DNA from: Stramenopiles sp. TOSAG23-6
Lineage: Eukaryota; Sar
Direction: 5' to 3'
NCBI GenBank assembly: GCA_900128565.1
Contig: LT636028.1
Location: 1-21,495 of the forward strand
DNA length: 21,495 nucleotides
This document shows positions 9,596-16,264 of this stretch, piece by piece. The notes under the pieces were generated by a model, which saw only the letters and a list, made by a program, of their open reading frames with translations, was not told the DNA's origin and did no database searches. The stretch's first letter is position 1. Each line of letters begins with the position of its first letter. The translations under genes and the position numbers were made by a program.

Positions 9596-9775
9596 ATGTC
9601 TTGGAAAACGAACTTTTTGCGTATACATAAGCAAAAGAGTAATAAAGCAAAGCTTCGTTATTTTCCTACAGTTACACAAGAAAAAGTGATTTTTGAGTCA
9701 GCGCGAAAAGATATTTGGCCCAATTTGGACGTCGACCGATTTTATACCATTAGGCTACCCATACTTTATGCTTAG
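9596..9775 (+). CDS. possible small basic protein, 59 residues
   Basis: ATG 9596 to TAG 9773-9775. It begins MSWKTNFLRIHKQK and contains FPTVTQEKVIFESARKDIWP; the composition looks like real protein (mixed polar/hydrophobic with Trp and Pro) rather than the translation of AT-rich spacer. It could be a stand-alone gene, an upstream frame in the leader of the next gene, or a first exon whose donor I cannot place. It would be the only gene here to end in TAG, a mild argument against it. Not recognised. Confidence 0.35.
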   Translation: MSWKTNFLRIHKQKSNKAKLRYFPTVTQEKVIFESARKDIWPNLDVDRFYTIRLPILYA

Positions 9776-9789
9776 TATTAGTGTTTGGC

Positions 9790-10935
9790 ATGGTAAAGTT
9801 CAATCACCCATCGATATCTATATCAGTATGTCTGACGTGTTTTATATTTCATAGTCTTCTTGATATTTCAGTTGCTGGCCGAAGAAGAATCTCAGCTGTT
9901 CCTCGGATAGAACCTCGTCAAGAATCGACGACAAAACTGCATTCTCTACATTTGACACGGTTGGATGATCAGTTGGAGGATGGTTTCTTAGTAATCCCAT
10001 CATCTTCTAGAAAGAAAATAAAGAAATATCCTTGTATAGCAGCGTTTTGTGACGCTTTATTGACTGACTCGTTGTGCCGCGTCATACCATGTTGCGTTGG
10101 TATCTTCATGACTTTTTTTCTTCCGGCAGTGTTAGGGTCAGCATCAATCGTAGAGGATGCAGTAGAGGATGCAACCATAGAGGATGAAAACGAAAAGATT
10201 AGGATGAAAACATTTACTATTCTTCTTTCAATGATTGCATCATCATGTGGATGCTCATTTTTGCGGATGTTGTCGTCATTGTTATTTCGTTTTTCATGTG
10301 ATTCAGTGTTTTGCGAAAACGTTGGGTCAAGAGACATCAGGTACAGCGACCAAGTACACAGGTATTTTGGGGACTATAGTTGCATTTATTTAGAAGTCTG
10401 TGAATGCAGAGGCTGCAACGATCCATTTGTATCGCTTAGACCTTTCGTGTACTCCGCTCCTAAAAGTAGAGAGAGAAGTTCGCGTGATGTGCATGCGTTT
10501 ATTTGTGATCAGTTGGAGTTACAGTTGGCTCAAGGTAGGCTAGCCATGGCATGGGTATTAGAAGAAGCTTTTAAATTGCTTGGTCGAGATGTGGCTCAAA
10601 CTATAGAAAGATTATTACAGAATTCAGGAGTTCATAAAAGGCAATTTCTGCAACTGAAGTTTCGACTGCATTTTCTAATGGAACACTATGACCTTTACCG
10701 TGGAATTCCTGCGGAAGATGTTAAGCGCTATAATGAACAAAACGCAAGAAGAAAAGACAATATATTTTTGGAAAATAATAATGATCTTGAAATTGTATCT
10801 ACATACCAAAAAAATAAAAGGATGGCAGAATCTAAAGAAAATCAGAAGCTGAGGCTTTCTAAATTGAAAGTTTTGGAACCAGAGTATAGTGATTATCATG
10901 ATTTCTACCCGGGAACCCCAGCCTTAACTCCATGA
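9790..10935 (+). CDS. unrecognised protein with signal-like N-terminus and two hydrophobic segments
   Basis: ATG 9790 is the first in frame and gives 381 residues to TGA 10933-10935; the open frame itself begins slightly earlier. Residues 1-30 (MVKFNHPSISISVCLTCFIF onward) resemble a signal peptide or anchor, followed by basic residues. Two further hydrophobic stretches lie near nt 10070-10150 (VIPCCVGIFMTFFLPAVLG) and 10205-10300, separated by a short acidic repeat (VEDAVEDATIED). The middle is Cys-rich (CECRGC). The C-terminal half (nt 10480-10700) is a confident-looking helical domain, then a Lys/Asn-rich tail ending in YHDFYPGTPALTP. Strong AG acceptors (TTTCATAG near 9855, ATTTCAG near 9873) leave open that the 5' end is spliced differently. 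Function not known. Confidence 0.6.
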   Translation: MVKFNHPSISISVCLTCFIFHSLLDISVAGRRRISAVPRIEPRQESTTKLHSLHLTRLDDQLEDGFLVIPSSSRKKIKKYPCIAAFCDALLTDSLCRVIPCCVGIFMTFFLPAVLGSASIVEDAVEDATIEDENEKIRMKTFTILLSMIASSCGCSFLRMLSSLLFRFSCDSVFCENVGSRDIRYSDQVHRYFGDYSCIYLEVCECRGCNDPFVSLRPFVYSAPKSRERSSRDVHAFICDQLELQLAQGRLAMAWVLEEAFKLLGRDVAQTIERLLQNSGVHKRQFLQLKFRLHFLMEHYDLYRGIPAEDVKRYNEQNARRKDNIFLENNNDLEIVSTYQKNKRMAESKENQKLRLSKLKVLEPEYSDYHDFYPGTPALTP

Positions 10936-11143
10936 TGTAAAGCCAATAATAATGATCACAGTCAGTCTTTTCTTTCAAAGCAAGGATTCCATTAACTTTT
11001 CCCCCTTTAGAATAAGTGAATTTTCAGAAAAGATTCTCAATTTATAAAGAAAGTGTATCACAATAATTTATTGTACAATAACTCATATCATAACTCAATC
11101 TATACAAGACCTAAAAGAATTCAATAAGACTACTTTTTGTTTT
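10936..11143. other. convergent intergenic region
   Basis: 208 bp between the stops of two converging genes. AT-rich, with TTTATTGTACAATAA near 11068; nothing beyond 3' UTR sequence is apparent. Confidence 0.5.
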
Positions 11144-14100
11144 TCAGTCATCAGAGTCGGATTCAAAATCACTATCACCAGAAGTATTTAGTGAATCAAT
11201 TGCATTGGAACTATTTGCCACATTTTTCACAACATCCGAATCTTCAAAATCAGAATCGTCATCAAAGTCATCACTAGATCCATCTTCATTTAACGATGCC
11301 TCAATTGTACTTTGTATTGCTTCTTTTTGCTGAAGCTGGTTTTCTTCTTCCTTTTGAGCAATTCTTTCAGCTTCTAGAGCACGCTGATTTTCTATCTTTA
11401 TCTCAAGCTGTCTTTGCTGTTTTGTTGATTCGTGTTGTTGGTGGTGTTGTTGGCGATGTTGTTGTTGGTGATGCTGTTGGTGATGTTGTTGGCGATGTTG
11501 TTGGCGATGTTGTTGGTGTTGGTGTTGTTGGTGTTGGTGTTGTTGGTGATGTTGTTGGTGATGTCGTTTGTGATGCCGGTGATGTTGCTTTTCTATTTCT
11601 TCTTTTCGCCGGCGTTGGCGTTCTTCTTCCTCCTCCTGACGTTTTGCATTTGGTTCTTCTTCTTGCGCATCTCTTTCAGTTTCTATAGTACGTTGTGTTT
11701 GTCTCTCAACCTCTCGCCGTCGTTTTTGTTCTGCTGATTGTTGTTGTATTTTTTTCGTCGCTGCTTCTTCATCTTTTATCGCAACTTCCGAATCTTCAAA
11801 ATCTGAATCGCCATCAAAGTCATCACTAAATTTATCTGCGTCTAATGATGCAGATATATTTTCAGTTAGTTTTTTCTTTTTCTCTATCTCATTTGAGGTG
11901 GAATTTGATGAAGTTGAAGATGAAGAGGAATCAGAAGAGGAATCAGAAGACGAAGAGGAATCTGAAGTTGAAGTTGATGAAGAATCCGAGGACAAAGTTG
12001 AAGATATGGATGACTTAATTTGGTTACCTTGATTTGAAGTTTGTTTTGCCCTCTCCACTGATGATTGCTGATGCTTTGCTTTTGCTTCTGCTTCGGTCTT
12101 TCTTTTTGCCTCTCCTGCCTTTGCTTTTGCTTTCGCCTCGGCTTCCGCCTTTGCTTTTGCATCTGTTTTGGCTTTTGCATCTGCTTCTGCTTTAGCCTTT
12201 GCTTTTGCTTTTGCTTCTGATTCAGCCTTTGCTTTTGCTTTAGCATTTGCTTTTGCTTCTGCTTTAGCCTTTGCTTTAGCCTTTGCTTTTGCTTCTGCTT
12301 CAGCCTTTGCTTTTGCTTCTGCTTTAGCCTTTGCTTTTGCTTCTGCTTTAGCCTTTGCTTTTGCTCTTGCTTCCGCCTTTGCTTTTGCTTCAGCTTTTCT
12401 TTTTACATCTGTTTTAGCCTTTGCTTTTGCTTCTGCTTCAGTCTTTGCTTTTGCCTCGGCTTCCGCCCTTGCTCTTGCTTCTGCTTCAGTCTTTGCTTTT
12501 GCTTTAGCCGCTTCCCGTTGTTGATTTGAAAGCTTTTGTCTTCGTCTTGCTTCTTCCTTCTTCATCGCTTCGTTCTGTTTTGCGATTCTTTCTTTTTCTT
12601 GAATCGCTGCGTCTTCATCATTTAATTTTTCAGTAAAATATTTTTTTTCATTTTCTGCTTTATTCTTTTTTTTCATACTTTGATTTGCTTTAATTTCCAT
12701 ATTCCATTTCTTGATCTCATCTGCAGTAGGAAGTAGACTATGTTGGAGATATTGAAGTTGTAGAGCTTTTTCCTTATTAATATCTAAAATCTTGAAAACA
12801 ATTCGGGCATTTTTTTCATGTAAATGTAAACTCACAGCTGGATGTGAAAGACCCACGAGAAATTCCCGAAATGTTATGGAGCTACGACGACCGTCAACAC
12901 AAAACCCAAAAAATGATTCTGATGACACGTGCCGTCTCCAAAGTCTCCGTTTTACTTTCAAAAGTAATGACTCTTCTTTAAGCTTTCTATCTTGTCTTTG
13001 TTTTTCTCTTGTGACTTTGACGTCATCATTCGTCGCCTTGTCACTCGATTTAAGGTGTAATCCAAGTTCACGTCGCCTTTTATTTATATCCAATCTATGC
13101 TGAATCGATCTTCGTCTATCATGTTTTTTTCTTTTTCTTTTCATCAAATCTTCTAATGTTTGAACTTTAGATTTTACTTTCAATTCATTCTTACGAAGAT
13201 TCCGGAGTTTTTGTTTCGCAGACTTTGCCTCCGCCTTTTTTGCTACTTTCATTTCTCGTTTCACTCTTTTCGCAAGTTCTTTACGTTTGAGGTATAGTTT
13301 TCTTTGAATTTGTTTCTTCTTTTTTGTACTAATCAATTGTTTTTCTGTTCGATGTTGAAGCCTAGTTCTTTCAACCTTTGTTACCTTTAACTTATGTGCT
13401 AATTCTCGACTTATCCTTTCTTTTATCATCAGTTCTTCTTCTAATTGTTCAATTTTCGACTTTTGTACTTGAACATTGCGATCCAAAATTTGATTCCCAA
13501 TTCCACCTCCCCAAGGTTTTTTATATTGTAATTTATATTCTATTGTGCTACTATTCAAGTCAGTGTTTTTTTTGGTTTCATGGATCTTGTTCTTTTTCAA
13601 TGAAGGTAATAAAGCAGGACTAGTTTTATAACCTACCAATTTACCTCTTCGATTACGACGACTCTCTGTTAGGGCAAACATGCCTGATTCTGATCTAAAT
13701 GCAGAAATACCATTTGGATACTTTTTGGAGCCACCGTAGATAACGCCAGCAGTTCGAAGATCTCGAGCATCTTTTCGTGTACCGTCTTTGCTACTAATTC
13801 CGACTCCTTTACTAGGAACATCTTTTCGTGTACCGTCTTTGCTACTTATATCTATAATTCGTTTTTGAGTTTTATTTGTCTTGTTTAATTTACTTATATG
13901 TGATTTCCATTCATTATTAAGAGGAATTTGAGGGTATTTTGGTATACTATTCAGAGACTTTTTTCTCTCTTTCTTAATTTTTGCTGGAAAAAATAGAGTC
14001 TTTTCTATTAAATTACTTTCTATTTCAGTTCTCTCTGCTTCAAGTTTCAACTTCTGGCGACGATCAATTGTTTCTAGATAATTCTTGTATGGTATTTGTT

Positions 14101-14446
14101 GTTGTTCAATTTGTATGTATTTTTTTTCATTCTTTTTTAGCTTTGCCCTCCTAAATTTGTGAAACAAAGCGGTAGCAGTCATTAGAACTTCTGTCTTACT
14201 AAAGTCTAAATTGAGTTCTTTTATGATGCTTTCGAATTCTGTATATTTGACAAAACCGCTGGAACTAGAGTCATAACTAATAAAGGCACGGAGAATATTA
14301 TCAATACATACGTTATCATTTTCCATTTTGCTCAATATAGCACTTTCAAAACGCGATAATACGGCGGCGTGAATTACTTCATGCCCTGGAAGTTTCCTTC
14401 GTTTACGTCGCTTGTGGCGTCTACCAGCCTGTACCTGAGACCTCAT
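11144..14446 (-). CDS. EF-hand, coiled-coil protein with Lys-Ala, Ser-acidic and His-Gln repeats
   Basis: A 1100-codon frame, ATG at 14446, TGA at 11144-11146, no intron seen. After a very basic N-terminus comes a good EF-hand loop D59-SSSSGFVKYT-E70 with flanking helices, so calcium binding is plausible. A second, degenerate EF-like unit (ILDINKEKALQLQY, around nt 12770-12800) lacks the final Glu. Between them are a 17-residue tandem duplication (ISSKDGTRKD), a GG-containing block (KPWGGGIGNQ) and a long basic coiled coil. The C-terminal third is low complexity: alternating Lys/Ala/Glu (nt about 12080-12520, probably one long charged helix), Ser/acidic (11895-12010), Arg/Glu, His/Gln (11430-11595), and two copies of an acidic DSDFEDS element near the end. 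Repeat content will inflate similarity scores; only the N-terminal 500 residues are informative. A cytoskeletal or flagellar role is a guess. Not recognised. Confidence 0.75.
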   Translation of the reverse strand: MRSQVQAGRRHKRRKRRKLPGHEVIHAAVLSRFESAILSKMENDNVCIDNILRAFISYDSSSSGFVKYTEFESIIKELNLDFSKTEVLMTATALFHKFRRAKLKKNEKKYIQIEQQQIPYKNYLETIDRRQKLKLEAERTEIESNLIEKTLFFPAKIKKERKKSLNSIPKYPQIPLNNEWKSHISKLNKTNKTQKRIIDISSKDGTRKDVPSKGVGISSKDGTRKDARDLRTAGVIYGGSKKYPNGISAFRSESGMFALTESRRNRRGKLVGYKTSPALLPSLKKNKIHETKKNTDLNSSTIEYKLQYKKPWGGGIGNQILDRNVQVQKSKIEQLEEELMIKERISRELAHKLKVTKVERTRLQHRTEKQLISTKKKKQIQRKLYLKRKELAKRVKREMKVAKKAEAKSAKQKLRNLRKNELKVKSKVQTLEDLMKRKRKKHDRRRSIQHRLDINKRRRELGLHLKSSDKATNDDVKVTREKQRQDRKLKEESLLLKVKRRLWRRHVSSESFFGFCVDGRRSSITFREFLVGLSHPAVSLHLHEKNARIVFKILDINKEKALQLQYLQHSLLPTADEIKKWNMEIKANQSMKKKNKAENEKKYFTEKLNDEDAAIQEKERIAKQNEAMKKEEARRRQKLSNQQREAAKAKAKTEAEARARAEAEAKAKTEAEAKAKAKTDVKRKAEAKAKAEARAKAKAKAEAKAKAKAEAKAKAEAEAKAKAKAKAKAEAKANAKAKAKAESEAKAKAKAKAEADAKAKTDAKAKAEAEAKAKAKAGEAKRKTEAEAKAKHQQSSVERAKQTSNQGNQIKSSISSTLSSDSSSTSTSDSSSSSDSSSDSSSSSTSSNSTSNEIEKKKKLTENISASLDADKFSDDFDGDSDFEDSEVAIKDEEAATKKIQQQSAEQKRRREVERQTQRTIETERDAQEEEPNAKRQEEEEERQRRRKEEIEKQHHRHHKRHHQQHHQQHQHQQHQHQQHRQQHRQQHHQQHHQQQHRQQHHQQHESTKQQRQLEIKIENQRALEAERIAQKEEENQLQQKEAIQSTIEASLNEDGSSDDFDDDSDFEDSDVVKNVANSSNAIDSLNTSGDSDFESDSDD
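11430..11595 (-). repeat. His/Gln-encoding trinucleotide-rich repeat
   Basis: On the minus strand this reads CATCAACAA-type units encoding HHQQHHQQHQ-like sequence; on the plus strand it is GTTGTTGGTGATGTT. Interruptions keep it imperfect. It is likely length-variable between strains. Confidence 0.85.
12080..12520 (-). repeat. Lys-Ala-Glu-encoding hexanucleotide repeat
   Basis: About 440 bp made mainly of AAAGCA/AAGGCT/GAAGCA units (minus strand), encoding KAKAEAKAKAEA runs of roughly 145 residues. Occasional Asp, Ser, Thr or Arg codons interrupt. The composition predicts a continuous solvent-exposed alpha helix. Confidence 0.85.
13768..13846 (-). repeat. 28-bp direct repeat with 51-bp period
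   Basis: An identical 28-bp segment beginning CATCTTTTCGTGTACC (plus strand) occurs at 13768-13795 and 13819-13846. In protein it gives SSKDGTRKD twice, 17 residues apart. Exact identity over 28 bp points to a recent in-frame tandem duplication. Confidence 0.9.
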
Positions 14447-14770
14447 TAGTTCAATTAGAATTTCTATACACTATATATATACCACATCATCTTCTAAAGA
14501 TTTCTAATATATTGAAAATGGTTCTCTTTTCAATCTAAATCTAACATCCTGCTCAAAGTATCAAAGTTTACAGTGCCACTCCAAAAAAACTCCTGTAACG
14601 TACGTCTAACGGTTAATAATTGATTGGTTGTACTACACCCACCCACAAAAATGGGTCTCACTGACTACACCTACTATTAATCTACAGTACCTACAGTAGC
14701 TAGTACTAGCTGCGATGTATTTTATGTAAACGACTCACCCTAGGTCCAGAGCAATATCACCAAGAGCATA
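14447..14770. other. divergent intergenic region
   Basis: 324 bp between the start codons of the minus-strand repeat protein and the plus-strand membrane protein, so it should carry two promoters. It contains a run with short direct repeats (CTACAGTACCTACAGTAGCT and TAGTACTAGCT, 14692-14712). No TATA box or RNA gene could be assigned. Confidence 0.5.
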
Positions 14771-15244
14771 ATGACGCGTCCTACTCCCTCCACCCTTATG
14801 GAAATCCTGAAACTAATCCTCAAAGTCTGTGCTGCGCTTGTCGTCCTCCGATTGCTTGGGGGTTGGCCTCTTCTCATTCTTGTGGTGTCCTTCATTCTCT
14901 TCATCATCATGGGCGTGCTCGACTTGCCTGTAGGCCCATCGGCTGCGCAATCCAAATATCAAAGATACAAATATCCGTTTACCATCGCCGTCGCGTATAG
15001 CGTGCTGCCGTCGGAATACGAATGGTTGAAGCCGTGGTGGGCAGTAGTCATTGCGAGTGTAGTACTCGGAATTATCTTGTTCCATAGCTACTCTTACTTG
15101 CAAATGGAGCTTGGTACAGCTATGATCAACTACTCTTCACAGCGCGAAATCGAAAGGAGGAAGAGACTTGGGAAACCTTTGACAGTCCCATTATTTGGTG
15201 GAAACAGCCAGGGATGTGGCTACAAGGAAAAAGGGAAGATGTGA
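14771..15244 (+). CDS. three-helix membrane protein, 157 residues
   Basis: ATG 14771 to TGA 15242-15244. Three hydrophobic segments: residues about 10-28 (ILKLILKVCAALVVL), 32-52 (PLLILVVSFILFIIMGVLD) and 88-110 (WWAVVIASVVLGIILF). An amphipathic, basic C-terminal tail (QREIERRKRLGK) should lie in the cytosol or matrix and is followed by a Gly-rich end. Between helices 2 and 3 is a polar stretch with several Tyr. The codons are visibly richer in G and C than in neighbouring genes (ctc, ctt, gtc, gcc, cct frequent). Not recognised; a small organelle or ER membrane subunit is possible. Confidence 0.7.
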   Translation: MTRPTPSTLMEILKLILKVCAALVVLRLLGGWPLLILVVSFILFIIMGVLDLPVGPSAAQSKYQRYKYPFTIAVAYSVLPSEYEWLKPWWAVVIASVVLGIILFHSYSYLQMELGTAMINYSSQREIERRKRLGKPLTVPLFGGNSQGCGYKEKGKM

Positions 15245-15626
15245 AAATCACTTTGTTCTGTTAGGGTTAGGTTTTGTTTAATATCAACTAATTGATCAGC
15301 GACAAAAGCAAAACAATGTTTAAACAAAAAATTTATAGAAGTGAAAGTAGTAATTTTTGTAGTAATAAAAGGAATATTTCCATTTCATGTAGAACTACCG
15401 GTACTACGAAATATATTCTATACTTCCTTTAAGCTAATTCCGCTTCTTTCTAACTTCGGATCCGGAAGAGCTATAAGAGAGGTAGCTAGTGAAGAGAAAA
15501 AAAACGTGTGCACATAATGGAACTACTCTATATTGTGAAGAAATATGTTTTACAGTTTAAAATTTGTTATTTTCGTGACACTACAAATATTGATTCTCAT
15601 AGATATACATTTAAAAAAAAATGAAA
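15245..15626. other. convergent intergenic region with telomere-like repeat
   Basis: 382 bp between two converging genes. TTAGGGTTAGGTT lies at 15261-15273, just after the upstream stop. Downstream is AT-rich sequence with no coding frame of note; TTACAGTTTAAAATTTG near 15551 vaguely resembles part of the introner but lacks the branch motif and ends. Confidence 0.55.
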
Positions 15627-16037
15627 TTAAATAATGAAAACGTATGCCCAACTTCCATCCCTTACAGCACTTTCAGGACGCCAAGGCTTTCCAAGATATG
15701 TTGAACCAAGAGAAAGTGCCCAAACCAAATTGTATAGTGTCGCAAAAGCATTCATACGTTTATCATCTTTAAGGCACGCAAGCAGCAAACCATAAAAAAT
15801 AATTACACTACCAAACCATTCAAAGGCTAACGTTTCGTACCCAGAGGACGGTGTGTAGCCATTTAGTAGACCAGCAGGGTTTAAAATAAAGGTCACTCCT
15901 GCAAAAATCTCAAAAGCACTCGAACCATAAGTGGCATATGTCAATAAAGTCATGCTAACAATAATTAAGACTTTCAACAATAAAAAAACAGAATGAGGAG
16001 AAAGAAGATGTTCTTCATCAACTTTGTCTTTGAGTGG
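15627..16037 (-). CDS. small multi-pass membrane protein
   Basis: The open frame runs from after a TAG (16040-16038) to TAA (15629-15627), 136 codons. The first in-frame ATG inside it is at 15953 (108 residues), yet the upstream part (LKDKVDEEHLLSPHS) looks coding, so a first exon is likely. A candidate is ATG 16115 to 16074, joined across a 36-nt GT-AG intron (16073-16038, ending TTATTTTAG), giving about 150 residues beginning MTDRTLVVVV. Three to four hydrophobic segments follow (LLKVLIIVSMTLLTYATYG; FEIFAGVTFIL; FEWFGSVIIFYGLLLACL; NLVWALSLGSTYLG), separated by short loops, with a conserved-looking C-terminal YLGKPWRPESAVRDGSWAY. The spacing resembles small DoxX/DUF-type four-helix proteins, but I cannot name the family. 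Confidence 0.6.
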   Translation of the reverse strand, partial: PLKDKVDEEHLLSPHSVFLLLKVLIIVSMTLLTYATYGSSAFEIFAGVTFILNPAGLLNGYTPSSGYETLAFEWFGSVIIFYGLLLACLKDDKRMNAFATLYNLVWALSLGSTYLGKPWRPESAVRDGSWAYVFII

Positions 16038-16115
16038 CTAAAATAATGACAGCAGAGTACTAGCAAAACGAACGAAAAGATGGCCGACGACGACGACGAG
16101 GGTTCGGTCAGTCAT

Positions 16116-16264
16116 CAGATTCTGGATAAGAATATAACTACTACGTAGAGTATGAATGATAATAAATTATTCCGAAGGAACACTGTTAATTTACAGGAAT
16201 AACCCTGATTTAAGTTATATCTAGTTTACTCTCAAGTATATCTCTGGTCTGTTCATATTGAACA
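16116..16264. promoter_or_regulatory. divergent intergenic region upstream of the AFG1 gene
   Basis: About 149 bp between the candidate first exon of the minus-strand membrane protein and the AFG1 start. It should contain both promoters. AT-rich; no motif assigned. Confidence 0.4.

Noticed and set aside
11296-12524. Long plus-strand frames rich in Val/Leu/Met or Ala/Phe opposite the repeat protein
   Set aside because: They are antisense readings of His-Gln and Lys-Ala repeats, which keep all frames open; no start context or independent domain.
15261-15273. Chromosome end
   Set aside because: Only two TTAGGG units, flanked by genes on both sides.
15540-15620. A further intergenic introner copy
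   Set aside because: Some T-rich resemblance and an ATACAT, but no CTAAC branch motif and no proper start.
16038-16040. TAG used as a sense codon (altered genetic code)
   Set aside because: The long frames contain no in-frame TAG, which would be expected at many sites if it were reassigned; a small intron explains the single case better.
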